Below are positions 19,124 through 29,517 of a stretch of DNA of 64,000 nt, one piece after another. Position numbers and translations under genes: made by a program. The notes below the pieces were generated by a model. The model was not told where the DNA came from. It ran no database searches and saw only the letters and a list, made by a program, of their open reading frames with translations. Origin of the DNA: an uncultured Litoreibacter sp. (GTDB lineage: Bacteria; Pseudomonadota; Alphaproteobacteria; Rhodobacterales; Rhodobacteraceae); contig CANNGL010000003.1 of NCBI GenBank assembly GCA_947504205.1, forward strand, positions 682,001-746,000, given 5' to 3'. Numbering within the stretch: position 1 is the first letter of the stretch; the number at the start of each line of letters is the position of its first letter.

Positions 19124-20185
19124 ATGTCCAAAGACTACGATGCCGCCGTCGCCGAGGCTGACACGTCTGTCGCGCAATTTGATGACCATAACAAAGGTCT
19201 GCTCGGCAAGTTCCATCACGCGCTGCATACAACACCTGCTCTGGTTCCGTTGATTGTTCTGGTGGCCTCCATCGCAGTGTTCGGGATGCTTCTCGGGTCC
19301 AAGTTTTTCTCGCCCTTTGCACTTACACTGATCCTGCAACAGGTTCAGATTGTCGGAGTGCTGGCCGCCGCGCAAAGTCTCATCATCCTGACAGCAGGTA
19401 TTGATCTCAGCGTCGGCGCAATTGCTGTGCTCAGCTCGGTGATTATGGGGCAGGCAACATTTCGGTACGGATTGCCTGTTCAGCTTTCCATTCCGCTGGG
19501 CCTGTTGGCAGGCACACTGATCGGCGCCTGCAGCGGTTGGCTGGTCGCTCGGATCAAACTGCCGCCGTTTATCGTCACGTTGGGGATGTGGCAGATCGTG
19601 CTGGCGGCGAACTATATCTTCTCTGCCAATGAGACGATCCGCAGTCAGGATATCGCGGCTGAAGCACCTTTGCTGCAGTTCTTCGGGACGCAGATCAAGA
19701 TCGCCGGGGCAACCTTCACCTATGGCGTGATCTTCATGATCTTGCTGGTTTTGGTGCTGGCCTATGTGCTTAGGCACACGGCGTGGGGACGGCATGTCTA
19801 CGCGATTGGTGATGACCCCGAAGCCGCGCAGTTGGCGGGTGTCAATGTCGGACGCACTCTTATTCAGGTCTACGCGCTTGTTGGGCTGATCTGCGCCTTT
19901 GCGGCGTGGGTGATGATCGGGCGGTTTGGTTCCGTATCACCCTCTGCTACGACGGGTGTGATTGGCAATATTCAAGCCATCACCGCCGTGGTGATCGGGG
20001 GCATTTCACTATTTGGTGGGCGCGGCTCAATCATGGGGGCGCTGTTCGGCGCCTTGATCGTGGGCGTTTTCGAACTTGGCTTGCGCATGTATGGCGCAGA
20101 TCCCCAGTGGACCTTCATGTTCATCGGCGTGTTGATCATCGCAGCGACAACTGTCGATCAATGGATCAGAAAGGTGGCGGCATAA
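19124..20185 (+). CDS. frcC: Sugar ABC transporter permease (FrcC-like)
   Basis: 'LIILTAGIDLSVGAIAVLSSVIMGQ', 'GDDPEAAQLAGVNV', 'VIGGISLFGGRGSIMGALFGALIVG'. Confidence 0.88.
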   Translation: MSKDYDAAVAEADTSVAQFDDHNKGLLGKFHHALHTTPALVPLIVLVASIAVFGMLLGSKFFSPFALTLILQQVQIVGVLAAAQSLIILTAGIDLSVGAIAVLSSVIMGQATFRYGLPVQLSIPLGLLAGTLIGACSGWLVARIKLPPFIVTLGMWQIVLAANYIFSANETIRSQDIAAEAPLLQFFGTQIKIAGATFTYGVIFMILLVLVLAYVLRHTAWGRHVYAIGDDPEAAQLAGVNVGRTLIQVYALVGLICAFAAWVMIGRFGSVSPSATTGVIGNIQAITAVVIGGISLFGGRGSIMGALFGALIVGVFELGLRMYGADPQWTFMFIGVLIIAATTVDQWIRKVAA

Positions 20186-20955
20186 TGGAACCTATTCTGA
20201 AAGCCACCGGCCTGACCAAACGCTTTGGACGCGTCACCGCCTTGGACAATTGCGACTTTGAACTGATGCCGGGAGAAATCCTCGCTGTGATTGGCGATAA
20301 CGGTGCGGGTAAAAGTACGTTGATCAAAGCTATCTCGGGCGCGGTTATTCCAGACGCTGGAACCGTCACGCTCGAAGGCAAGGAGATACGGTTTACTTCT
20401 CCTATGGAAGCGCGCGATGCTGGTATCGAGACCGTATATCAAACACTGGCGATGTCTCCGGCACTTTCGATTACGGACAATATGTTCATGGGGCGTGAGA
20501 TTCGAAAATCCGGGTTGCGCGGCAGCCTGCTGCGTCAACTGGATCGCAAAAAGATGGAAGATATCGCGCGTGCGAAGCTTTCCGATCTGGGCCTGATGAC
20601 GATCCAGAACATCAATCAGGCCGTCGAAACACTGTCGGGTGGGCAGCGCCAAGGGGTCGCTGTGGCCCGTGCTGCGGCCTTCGGATCGAAAGTCATTATT
20701 CTTGATGAACCCACGGCTGCACTGGGCGTGAAAGAAAGCCGTCGGGTTTTGGAGCTGATTCTTGACGTCAAAAGTCGCGGAATTCCGATTATCCTGATCA
20801 GTCACAACATGCCGCATGTGTTCGAGGTTGCTGACCGTATTCACGTGCACCGCTTGGGCAAGCGTCTGTGTGTTATCGATCCGAAAGACCACACGATGTC
20901 TGACGCCGTCGCATTGATGACCGGCGCCAAGGACCCGAACGCGGCGGCTGCTTAG
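20185..20955 (+). CDS. frcA: Sugar ABC transporter ATP-binding protein (FrcA-like)
   Basis: '[16 protein letters not shown]', 'LSGGQRQGVAVARAAAFGSKVIILDEPTAALG'; ATG at 20185 overlaps frcC stop. Confidence 0.9.
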   Translation: MEPILKATGLTKRFGRVTALDNCDFELMPGEILAVIGDNGAGKSTLIKAISGAVIPDAGTVTLEGKEIRFTSPMEARDAGIETVYQTLAMSPALSITDNMFMGREIRKSGLRGSLLRQLDRKKMEDIARAKLSDLGLMTIQNINQAVETLSGGQRQGVAVARAAAFGSKVIILDEPTAALGVKESRRVLELILDVKSRGIPIILISHNMPHVFEVADRIHVHRLGKRLCVIDPKDHTMSDAVALMTGAKDPNAAAA

Positions 20956-20965
20956 GATCAGGCCA

Positions 20966-21577
20966 ATGACACTCGACGAGCTTGTCGTTGAAATCGAACG
21001 AACACCCTATTCCGGCCTGAGACGTGTTGTGGCGTTGGTGGGGTCCCCTGCTAGCGGTAAATCCAGCTTGGCGGATAAGCTGGTTACGAAAATTGACGCC
21101 AGTTGCGTTGTGCCCATGGATGGTTTCCATCTCGACAACGGGCTTTTGTTGCAGCGCGATCTGATCGAGCGCAAAGGCGCGCCGCAGACCTTCGATGTTG
21201 CCGGGTTTGTGCATATTGTGGGTCGGCTGAAGCAGGAGCGGGAGATCGTCTATCCCGTTTTTGACCGGACATTGGATAAAGCCATCGCGGGCGCAGGCTG
21301 TGTAGCCGAGGATATCAAGACCGTCATCGTCGAAGGGAATTATCTTCTTCTGGATCAACCGGGATGGCGTGAATTGAGCTCGATCTGGGATCTCTCCATC
21401 ACCTTGGCGGTTTCTCGAGATGTTTTGTGCGACAGGTTGATCCGTCGCTGGCTCGATCACGGGTTTTCAGAGGAAGATGCCCGAAAAAAGGCCGAAGGCA
21501 ACGATCTCAAAAACGCTGATCAGATCGAGCAAGGGTCATTGCCTGCCGATATCGTGCTGGAGGGCATTGCGATCTAA
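20966..21577 (+). CDS. frcK: Nucleoside/nucleotide kinase family protein, fructose transport system kinase-like
   Basis: P-loop 'GSPASGKSSLADKL', 'VVPMDGFHLDN', pantothenate-kinase-like; end of frc operon. Confidence 0.78.
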   Translation: MTLDELVVEIERTPYSGLRRVVALVGSPASGKSSLADKLVTKIDASCVVPMDGFHLDNGLLLQRDLIERKGAPQTFDVAGFVHIVGRLKQEREIVYPVFDRTLDKAIAGAGCVAEDIKTVIVEGNYLLLDQPGWRELSSIWDLSITLAVSRDVLCDRLIRRWLDHGFSEEDARKKAEGNDLKNADQIEQGSLPADIVLEGIAI

Positions 21578-21603
21578 GGCGTGTGGCATGCGACGCTGAC
21601 GTC

Positions 21604-22968
21604 TCAGTTTGCGAGGTGACCCCAAAGGTCGTATTCGCCAGCCTCATCAACAACAACCTCGACCAGATCGCCTACGGAAAGCTGCTCGAAGCCTTCATCG
21701 ATGAACAGGTTCCCGTCGATCTCGGGCGCATCGGCCATCGTCCGACATGTCGCGGCTTCCGCATCCAACTCGTCCACGAGCACGGACATGCGTTGCCCGA
21801 CCTTGGCCGCAAGTTTCGCCTCCGAGATGGCCTGAGCCTTTTCCATAAAGCGCTCCCAACGGTCCTGTTTGATCTCGGCGGGAACGTGATCCGGCAAGCT
21901 GTTTGATCGTGCACCATCCACGTTTTCGTATTGAAAACAGCCCACCCGGTCGAGTTGCGCTTCGTCCATCCAGTCAAGCAAGTGCTGAAACTCTGCGTCG
22001 GTCTCGCCGGGATATCCAACGATGAAAGTCGACCGCAAAGTGATGTCTGGGCAGTCGCTGCGCCACGCTGCGATTTCGTCCAGTGTCCGCGATGCGGCGG
22101 CCGGGCGGGCCATGCGCCGCAATGTGTCGGGGTGCGCGTGCTGAAAGGGAATATCCAGATAAGGCAGAATGCCGTTTGACGGATCCGCCATCAAAGGGAT
22201 CATCTCGCGGACATGGGGATAAGGGTAGACATAATGCAACCGCACCCAAGCGCCCAAACCGCCCAGATCGCGTGCGAGCGCCGTAATGGGCGCCTTTGTT
22301 TCGCGATCCTTCCAGTCGGTACCGTAGGCGGATGTATCTTGTGAGATAACCAGCAACTCTTTCACGCCGGCTTCGACAAGTTTTTCAGCTTCTCGCATGA
22401 CGGCCTTTTGCGGACGCGAGGTCAGGCGACCGCGCATATCAGGGATGATGCAGAACTTGCATTTGTGGTTACAGCCCTCGGAAATCTTGAGGTAGCTGTA
22501 ATGGCGAGGGGTCAGCTTAACGCCCGCAGCTGGCAAGAGGTCGATAAATGGATCGGGGGCAGGGGGCACGGCGGTATGGACGGCGTCCAGCACCTGCTCG
22601 TATTGGTGGGGACCCGTGACGGCCAGCACCGAGGGATGCGTCCCACGGATGTAGTCCTCTTCCGCACCCAGACAGCCCGTGACGATCACCCGCCCGTTTT
22701 CGGTCAACGCCTCACCAATCGCATCCAGACTCTCGGCCTTGGCACTATCGAGAAACCCACAGGTGTTCACGATCACCGCTTCTGCGCCAGCGTAATCAGG
22801 CGAGATCGCATAGCCCTCCGCTCTGAGCCGTGTCAGAATGCGCTCGCTATCGACCAATGCCTTGGGGCATCCCAGCGAAACCATCCCGATTTTCGGCTGG
22901 TTGCTGCGCAGTTCAGGCACCTGGGCATTGGCAAGATCAGGGCGGAGATCGGGTGGGTTCTGTGACAT
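21604..22968 (-). CDS. rimO: Ribosomal protein uS12 methylthiotransferase
   Basis: Radical SAM '[16 protein letters not shown]', '[16 protein letters not shown]', '[11 protein letters not shown]', C-terminal TRAM region. Confidence 0.95.
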   Translation of the reverse strand: MSQNPPDLRPDLANAQVPELRSNQPKIGMVSLGCPKALVDSERILTRLRAEGYAISPDYAGAEAVIVNTCGFLDSAKAESLDAIGEALTENGRVIVTGCLGAEEDYIRGTHPSVLAVTGPHQYEQVLDAVHTAVPPAPDPFIDLLPAAGVKLTPRHYSYLKISEGCNHKCKFCIIPDMRGRLTSRPQKAVMREAEKLVEAGVKELLVISQDTSAYGTDWKDRETKAPITALARDLGGLGAWVRLHYVYPYPHVREMIPLMADPSNGILPYLDIPFQHAHPDTLRRMARPAAASRTLDEIAAWRSDCPDITLRSTFIVGYPGETDAEFQHLLDWMDEAQLDRVGCFQYENVDGARSNSLPDHVPAEIKQDRWERFMEKAQAISEAKLAAKVGQRMSVLVDELDAEAATCRTMADAPEIDGNLFIDEGFEQLSVGDLVEVVVDEAGEYDLWGHLAN

Positions 22969-23066
22969 GGCGCTGATCTAGGCTTTTTCGCCCGCAAACA
23001 AAAGCCTTGCTTGTGCGAACGCAGGCTGCGGCCTAGATTCAAAAGAAAAAGAGCAGGAGGCGCTTG

Positions 23067-25070
23067 ATGCGCTGGATACTTCGAATTGCCCTGACTTTGC
23101 TCACGCTTCTGGTGGTTGCGGTGGCCGCGTTGTTTTTGATCCCAACGGATCGCATCGCCCGCATCGCCGAAGCTGAATTTGAGAAGACCACCGGGCGCCA
23201 GCTTTCCCTGTCAGGCGATGTACAGCCGCAAGTGTTCCCGCGTCTCGGCGTGGTGCTCAATGACGTGGCTATCGCAAACGCCCCTTGGGCCGATGGAGAA
23301 CCAATGCTGCAAGCCGAGCGGCTGGAAGTTGGTGTCACACTGTCTGCGCTTCTGGGTGGGGAGATCAATGTCGAGGCCTTCACAATCGATAGTCCGGTAA
23401 TTCGCCTGATCCGCAACAATGATGGTCAAACCAACTGGGACTTCATCGCCGAGATCGGTGGAGGCCCGGATGAGGCCAGCAGCGAGACCCCCAGCGTCTC
23501 CCTGCCAAAAGGAACGATCACCAACGCAGTCCTGTCTTATGTGGACAAACAAGCTGGTACCTCCGAAGCCTTAACCGAACTCGACGCTGATTTGGGTTTG
23601 CCCGATCTGCAAGGCGAGGCAACGTTTTCGATATCGGCCCGTCGTGCAGGGCAGCCTTTTGCGGTTTCGGGCGCGCTTGATGGCTTGCAACAATTTCTCG
23701 ACGGCGGGCAACGTACTGTCTCGGTCGCGTTTGAAACCGGGGGATCGACGGCCTCTTTTGACGGGCTCGCGCAATTGGAACCGTTGCAGGCCAAGGGTCG
23801 TGTGAACGCGGATATCGCAGATCAACCGGCAATATTCGCGCTGTTGGGCAGCACTCCGCCCCGCATTCCCGAAGGTATGGGGCAGCACACTCAACTCAAG
23901 GCCGATCTGACCTTCACCTCTGACAATCAGCTCTTTCTTCGGAACACGACGCTGCAATTGGATCAGAACGTCTTTAACGGCAATATCGACGTGGCGCTAC
24001 GGGACAAACCCGTGGTGACGGCAAGCTTGTCCGCAGATCGCATCGATTTCTCCGCGATGAGCACGGACACCTCCGATGGGGATGGCGCCGCGAACGCCGG
24101 TGCGGGAGGCTGGTCAGATGCCCGTATCGATGTCAGCGGTCTCTCCGCAGTTGATGGTGAGTTTTCATTGACGGCGAACGCGATCGATTTGGGGTCTTTG
24201 CAACTTGCCAAAACGGATCTGCGTGGCCGCCTGAACAATTCGCGCCTCGTGCTTGATCTCAGGGAGATCGGCGTCTTTGACGGGCGTGTTGCTGGCCAGT
24301 TTGTCGTCAATGGGCGCGGTGGCTTGTCCGTTCGTGGCGATTTGAATGCGGCCAATGTAGCGATGCAGCGCGTCCTGAATGATTTTGCGGGCTATGATCG
24401 GCTTGTTGCGGATGGGGCGATGTCCCTGCAGTTTCTGGGCGTCGGAGATACGATGGACGAGCTTATGAAAGGGCTCGAAGGCAGCGGGGCCATTGATGTC
24501 GGTGCCGGTGAAATTCTGGGCCTCGACATTGCGGGTATGATCAAAAACCTCGACACGTCCTTCCGCGGCGATGGTTCGAAGACCGTCTTCGATGATATCA
24601 CCGCAAGTTTTGCGATTACGGGTGGCGTCTTGCGCAACTCTGACCTCAACTTTGTAGCGCCTTTGTTGACGGCGACCGGTGAAGGGCAAGTTGACCTCGG
24701 TGGCCAGACCATCAACTACCGTCTCGATCCAACTGCATTGTCCAGCCAGCTGGAGAAAGGCATCCGCGTTCCCATCCTGATCGAAGGCCCATGGTCGAAC
24801 ATCAAGTTCCGTCCCGATCTCAAGGCATTGATCGATACAGAGCTTGAGGCGGAAAAAGAGAAACTCAAGCAGCAAGCGAAGGCGAAAGAGGATGAATTGC
24901 GCGCCAAGGCCCAAGCCAAAGAAGCAGAGCTGAAGGCCCAAGCCGCCGAGAAGCTGCAACAAGAGCTGGGCGTCACTCGCGAGGACGGACAAAGCGTTGA
25001 AGACGCCTTGAAGGACGGGCTGGAAAATAAGCTGAAAGAGGGGCTGGGGCGGCTGCTTGGTGGCAATTGA
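23067..25070 (+). CDS. AsmA family protein
   Basis: N-terminal TM; 'GRQLSLSGDVQPQVFPRLGVVLNDVAIANAPW' AsmA N-domain; C-terminal coiled-coil repeat. Confidence 0.88.
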   Translation: MRWILRIALTLLTLLVVAVAALFLIPTDRIARIAEAEFEKTTGRQLSLSGDVQPQVFPRLGVVLNDVAIANAPWADGEPMLQAERLEVGVTLSALLGGEINVEAFTIDSPVIRLIRNNDGQTNWDFIAEIGGGPDEASSETPSVSLPKGTITNAVLSYVDKQAGTSEALTELDADLGLPDLQGEATFSISARRAGQPFAVSGALDGLQQFLDGGQRTVSVAFETGGSTASFDGLAQLEPLQAKGRVNADIADQPAIFALLGSTPPRIPEGMGQHTQLKADLTFTSDNQLFLRNTTLQLDQNVFNGNIDVALRDKPVVTASLSADRIDFSAMSTDTSDGDGAANAGAGGWSDARIDVSGLSAVDGEFSLTANAIDLGSLQLAKTDLRGRLNNSRLVLDLREIGVFDGRVAGQFVVNGRGGLSVRGDLNAANVAMQRVLNDFAGYDRLVADGAMSLQFLGVGDTMDELMKGLEGSGAIDVGAGEILGLDIAGMIKNLDTSFRGDGSKTVFDDITASFAITGGVLRNSDLNFVAPLLTATGEGQVDLGGQTINYRLDPTALSSQLEKGIRVPILIEGPWSNIKFRPDLKALIDTELEAEKEKLKQQAKAKEDELRAKAQAKEAELKAQAAEKLQQELGVTREDGQSVEDALKDGLENKLKEGLGRLLGGN

Positions 25071-25186
25071 AGCTGGAAAATCGTTCTGAAAAGACCCCCT
25101 ATTTGCGGGGTGACAGGTGGAATTTCGATTGTTAGGCTCCGACCGTTAAAGCGCGGAAACACTGCGCTACGAAATGGGAGGACTTC

Positions 25187-26167
25187 ATGACAACACGTCT
25201 ATTCAAGGCGCTTCTTACGAGTGCCGTGGTGGCTGTTTCCGCCACTGGTGCAACAACCTTCGCCACATCTGCTGCGGAATGTATCGCTCCGGCAAACCCG
25301 GGCGGTGGTTGGGACTTCACCTGCCGCCAGATCGGCAAAATCCTGTTCGACATCGGCGCGGTCGATAAGCCCGTTCAAGTCACAAACATGCCCGGCGCTG
25401 GTGGTGGCCTGGCCTATAACACCGTTGTAAGCGAGCGCGGCTCCGATGAAGATCTGATCGTTGCTGCATCCTCTGCGACAACCACACGACTGGCGCAAAA
25501 TGCATATGCTGGCATGACCGCTGATCAGGTGCGCTTCGTGGGTGCAATCGGTGCCGACCCCGGCGTTATCGTCGTTGCTGCAGACAGCCCCCATCAGTCA
25601 CTTGGTGATCTTGTTGAGGCGATCAAAGCCGATCCCGGCTCGGTTGCCTTCGCTGGCGGTTCTGCCGTTGGTGGCTTTGACCATCTGAAGCCACTGATGA
25701 TCCTCAAAGAGGGCGGTTTCACCGACATCACCAAGGTGAAATATATTGGTGTCGATGGCGGCGCGGATGCGATCACACAAACCGTTGGTGGCTTCACGCA
25801 GGCGATGACAGGCGACATGTCCGAAGTCGTGTCGTTCCTTGCCAATGGCGACATTCGCGTGATTGCCGTGCTGACGGATGAGCGCGTGCCGGGCTTTGAC
25901 GATATCCCGACTGCGAAAGAGCAGGGCTATGATGTCGTCGCGGTGAACTGGCGCGGTCTGTATGTGCCAAAAGGCATCTCAGACGCCAAGTTTGACGAAT
26001 GGGCCGGAAAGCTTCAGCAAGTTGCTGATAGCGCTGAATGGGCTCAGGCGATGAAAGACAACGGTCTTGCTCCATTCACCAAGGTTGGCGGAGACTTCCA
26101 GTCTTACGTCGATGGTCTGGTAACCGAGATCAACGCCATGTCCAAAGAGCTGGGGGTTCTCCAGTAA
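25187..26167 (+). CDS. tctC: Tripartite tricarboxylate transporter substrate-binding protein (TctC)
   Basis: Signal peptide; 'CIAPANPGGGWDFTCRQIGKIL...VTNMPGAGGGLAYNTV'. Confidence 0.9.
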   Translation: MTTRLFKALLTSAVVAVSATGATTFATSAAECIAPANPGGGWDFTCRQIGKILFDIGAVDKPVQVTNMPGAGGGLAYNTVVSERGSDEDLIVAASSATTTRLAQNAYAGMTADQVRFVGAIGADPGVIVVAADSPHQSLGDLVEAIKADPGSVAFAGGSAVGGFDHLKPLMILKEGGFTDITKVKYIGVDGGADAITQTVGGFTQAMTGDMSEVVSFLANGDIRVIAVLTDERVPGFDDIPTAKEQGYDVVAVNWRGLYVPKGISDAKFDEWAGKLQQVADSAEWAQAMKDNGLAPFTKVGGDFQSYVDGLVTEINAMSKELGVLQ

Positions 26168-26655
26168 TGGCATCAGACCGTATTTTCGGTCTGATCACTT
26201 TGATTACGGCGGTCGCATATATTGCGGCCGCCACTCAAATTCAGACGAACTTTTTCTCCGGGGAATTTCTGCCCAAACTGTTCCCGCTCCTGATCGGTGG
26301 CGTCGCGGCTCTGTGCTCGCTGACAATCCTGTTCAAACCGGACCCCGATCCAGACTGGCCCATCGGCCACACGTGGCTGGCCATGGCGATCGCCGTTCTG
26401 GTTCTTGCGATCTACGCCGTGCTTCTGACGCCCATGGGTTTTCTCATTCCGACGGCATTCGCTGCAGGTATCCTGAGCTATCAGATTTCGCCCCGCGCCA
26501 TACCTGCGATCCTGTCAGGTATTGGTCTATCGCTTGGGTTGTTCGTCTTGTTCAAATACGCACTTGGTCTGGGCAATATCGTGGCCTACCGAATTCCGAC
26601 GGCAGCAAAGCTCTGGGATGCGTTGACCATTCTTATTCCGTTTGTGGGGCATTGA
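26167..26655 (+). CDS. tctB: Tripartite tricarboxylate transporter small membrane subunit (TctB)
   Basis: 4-TM small protein between tctC and tctA; TAATG overlap with tctC. Confidence 0.85.
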   Translation: MASDRIFGLITLITAVAYIAAATQIQTNFFSGEFLPKLFPLLIGGVAALCSLTILFKPDPDPDWPIGHTWLAMAIAVLVLAIYAVLLTPMGFLIPTAFAAGILSYQISPRAIPAILSGIGLSLGLFVLFKYALGLGNIVAYRIPTAAKLWDALTILIPFVGH

Positions 26656-26656
26656 T

Positions 26657-28162
26657 ATGGATATTCTCGCAAACCTTGCTCTTGGCTTCGGCGTAGCGCT
26701 TTCGCCCTATACCTTGTTCTTAGCGATTTGCGGTTGTTTTCTGGGCACAATAATCGGCGCGTTGCCGGGGCTTGGTCCGTCAAACGGCGTCGCAATTCTG
26801 ATCCCGATCACCTTCACACTCGGCCTTGATGCGACATCGGCCTTGGTGCTGATGACAAGCGTTTACTATGGCGCGATGTATGGGGGACGGATCAGTTCGA
26901 TCCTGCTCAACATCCCCGGTGACGAGCCTGCGCTGATGACAACACTTGATGGCTATCCAATGGCCAAGCAAGGCCGCGCGGGCGACGCGCTCGTTCTGTC
27001 AGGTGTTGCGTCTTTCGTGGGCGCTTTTCTTGCAACCGTCGGTCTGATGCTGCTGGCTCCGACCCTGGCGCGCGTAGCATTCTTCTTCGGCCCGGCGGAG
27101 TATTTCGCACTCTATCTTCTGGCGTTCTGTACACTGGGCGGCATGGCTTCGAACAATCAGGCCAAAGCAGCGCTTGCGGCCTGCATTGGTCTTGGCATCG
27201 CGATGATCGGCGTTGATTCATCATCCGGCCTGCCTCGCCTGACCGGGGGCAATCTGCACCTTTACGACGGGATAGACTTCCTTGTTGCGATTGTGGGGCT
27301 GTTTGCCATCGCTGAAGTCTTCTTCTTCATCGAGAGCCACGGGAAAGGCTCGTCCATTGGTGTGAAACTCGACAAAGTTCGCATTCCTTGGAAGGACATC
27401 GTTTCGACCAAATGGACCATGCTGCGCGCCTCTGGCGTCGGCTTCGTTGCTGGTATCCTGCCCGGTGCCGGGGCCTCACTTGGATCATTTCTTGCCTATA
27501 TGTCCGAAAAGTCATTCGCGGGTGAGAAAGGCGGCTTTGGCACTGGTGTTCCCAAAGGCGTCGCCGCACCCGAGGCCGGCAATAATGCAGCCGCTGGCGG
27601 CGCGCTCGTGCCGATGCTGACACTTGGCGTGCCCGGATCAGGTACGACGGCGGTTTTGCTGGCCCTGCTGATGACACTGAACATCACGCCAGGGCCTACG
27701 CTCTTTACCGAGCGGCCCGAGGTCGTCTGGGGCCTGATCGCATCACTTCTCATCGCGAATGTCGTTCTGCTGCTGATGAACGTGCCGATGGTGAAAATCT
27801 TTGTCAAAGTGCTGATGGTTCCCGCTTGGATTTTGCTGCCGGGTGTCACGATGATCTCATTTGTCGGTATCTATTCCCTGTCGGGCAGCTATTTTGATCT
27901 TCTTCTCATGGTCGCTTTCGGCATCCTTGGCTATTTCCTGCGTAAGCTCGATGTGCCAACAGTGCCGGTTATTCTGGGTATCTTGCTTGGGGGTAATATG
28001 GAGGATGCGCTGCGCCGTGCCATGACCCTGTCAGATGGTGATGTGACCTATCTGTTCTCTAGCCCAATTGCCGTTGGCCTTTGGATTGCCGCCATTGCGG
28101 GTTTTGTGGCGCCGATGTTCTTGCGCGGCGTTCTGAAAAAACCACCGGCAGTGACAGACTGA
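26657..28162 (+). CDS. tctA: Tripartite tricarboxylate transporter large membrane subunit (TctA)
   Basis: 'GCFLGTIIGALPGLGPSNGVAILIPITFTL', 'YGAMYGGRISSILLNIPGD', 'GVAAPEAGNNAAAGGALVPMLTLGVPGSGTTAVLL'. Confidence 0.95.
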   Translation: MDILANLALGFGVALSPYTLFLAICGCFLGTIIGALPGLGPSNGVAILIPITFTLGLDATSALVLMTSVYYGAMYGGRISSILLNIPGDEPALMTTLDGYPMAKQGRAGDALVLSGVASFVGAFLATVGLMLLAPTLARVAFFFGPAEYFALYLLAFCTLGGMASNNQAKAALAACIGLGIAMIGVDSSSGLPRLTGGNLHLYDGIDFLVAIVGLFAIAEVFFFIESHGKGSSIGVKLDKVRIPWKDIVSTKWTMLRASGVGFVAGILPGAGASLGSFLAYMSEKSFAGEKGGFGTGVPKGVAAPEAGNNAAAGGALVPMLTLGVPGSGTTAVLLALLMTLNITPGPTLFTERPEVVWGLIASLLIANVVLLLMNVPMVKIFVKVLMVPAWILLPGVTMISFVGIYSLSGSYFDLLLMVAFGILGYFLRKLDVPTVPVILGILLGGNMEDALRRAMTLSDGDVTYLFSSPIAVGLWIAAIAGFVAPMFLRGVLKKPPAVTD

Positions 28163-29517
28163 TGACACGCGTCCTCGTTCCATCCGGCGCGCTCGGCCTC
28201 AACTACGACAAAGAGGCCCTGCGTCGTGGCATTGCGGCCAAGCCGGACATTATAGCCATTGATGGCGGGTCGACCGATAGCGGCCCGTCTTATCTGGGCA
28301 GAGGTGTCTCGAAATACGCACGCAGCTCAACCAAGATCGAATGGGCCGGGTTGATGGAGGCGCGGGCGGAGGCCGGTTGCCCTCTTGTCATCGGCACTGC
28401 GGGCACGTGCGGGGCCGACAGCGCGGTCGATTGGATGCTCGATATCACGCGCGAGATTGCCTCCGAGCAGGGCCGTCCGCTGAAGGTAGCGGTACTGCGT
28501 AGCTCACAAAGCCCGGTCGATGTGGCTCAAGCCTTTCTGGAGGCAAAGGTGGCACCCTTGGCCAATGCGCCTGAGATCAGCGCAGATCTGATCCGGAACT
28601 GTACCAATATCGTGGCTCTTGCCGGCGCGGAGCAGATCGACGCAGCACTTGCCACTGGCGCAGATATCGTGATTGCGGGGCGCACCACTGACACGGCCAT
28701 CATTGCTGCCTTGCCCTTGCGTGAAGGATGCCATGTCGGCGGGGCATGGCATGGGGCCAAAATAGGGGAGTGCGGCGCGCTTTGTGCCAGCAATCCCCAA
28801 TCCGGTGTGATCCTTGTGGATTTCGACAAAGACGGGTTCACCGTCACCCCGCTTGCAGATGGTGCCCATGCGACGCCCCACACGGTGTCTGCACATATGC
28901 TTTACGAGAATTCGGATCCCTTCATTCTCTACGAACCCGGCGGTTATCTGGACGTCACCGACGCCACATATGATGCCGTTGATCAGACCAGCGTGCGCGT
29001 GAGTGGTTCAAAATGGGTCCCCTCGGATCAGTATTCCGTGAAGCTCGAAGGTGCCCGACCTGCCGGGTTTCAGACCGTTTTGATGGCTTTGTTGCGCGAT
29101 CAGCATTACGTGGCGAACGCACAGCGCTGGGCGGATGATATTGTCGAGAAATGCTCGGCCAAGGCGCGGGATCGTCTGAATCTGACTGCGGCGGACTTCC
29201 AGATAGAGATACGCCTGATCGGCCAAACCGCGAGCTTTGGTGACTTGGAAAGCAATCAGACCACACCGCCTGAAGTCGGGGCAATTGGGATCGTCACGGC
29301 CAAATCGGAAGCCCTGTCACAGGAAATCGGCCAGCTTCTCAATCCTTATCTGCTTCATCACCCGCTGACGGCCGAGGAGGAGCAACCGACCTTCGCATTC
29401 CTCTTTTCTCCGGCAGAGATGTATCGGGGCCAAACCTACGAGTTTGCATTGAACCATGTATTGCACCTGAGCGATCCCATGGAAGCCTTCAAGCTGGAGG
29501 TACATGAGATTGGCTAG
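28162..29517 (+). CDS. AtuA-like (DUF1446) acyclic terpene utilization family protein
   Basis: 'PSGALGLNYDKEALRRGIAAKPDIIAIDGGSTDSGPSYLGRG', 'IVIAGRTTDTAIIAALPLREG', 'LAHMLYENSDPFILYEPGGYLD'-type AtuA motifs; TGATG overlap with tctA. Confidence 0.82.
   Translation: MTRVLVPSGALGLNYDKEALRRGIAAKPDIIAIDGGSTDSGPSYLGRGVSKYARSSTKIEWAGLMEARAEAGCPLVIGTAGTCGADSAVDWMLDITREIASEQGRPLKVAVLRSSQSPVDVAQAFLEAKVAPLANAPEISADLIRNCTNIVALAGAEQIDAALATGADIVIAGRTTDTAIIAALPLREGCHVGGAWHGAKIGECGALCASNPQSGVILVDFDKDGFTVTPLADGAHATPHTVSAHMLYENSDPFILYEPGGYLDVTDATYDAVDQTSVRVSGSKWVPSDQYSVKLEGARPAGFQTVLMALLRDQHYVANAQRWADDIVEKCSAKARDRLNLTAADFQIEIRLIGQTASFGDLESNQTTPPEVGAIGIVTAKSEALSQEIGQLLNPYLLHHPLTAEEEQPTFAFLFSPAEMYRGQTYEFALNHVLHLSDPMEAFKLEVHEIG

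Noticed and set aside
24838-24985. EKEKLKQQAKAKEDELRAKAQAKEAELKAQAAEKLQQ repeat in the AsmA C-terminus
   Set aside because: Ordinary charged coiled-coil tail, as seen in many AsmA-family proteins.
25094-25111. ACCCC...GGGGT hairpin after the AsmA gene
   Set aside because: Only a 5-bp stem with 8-nt loop and no T-tract; too weak to call.
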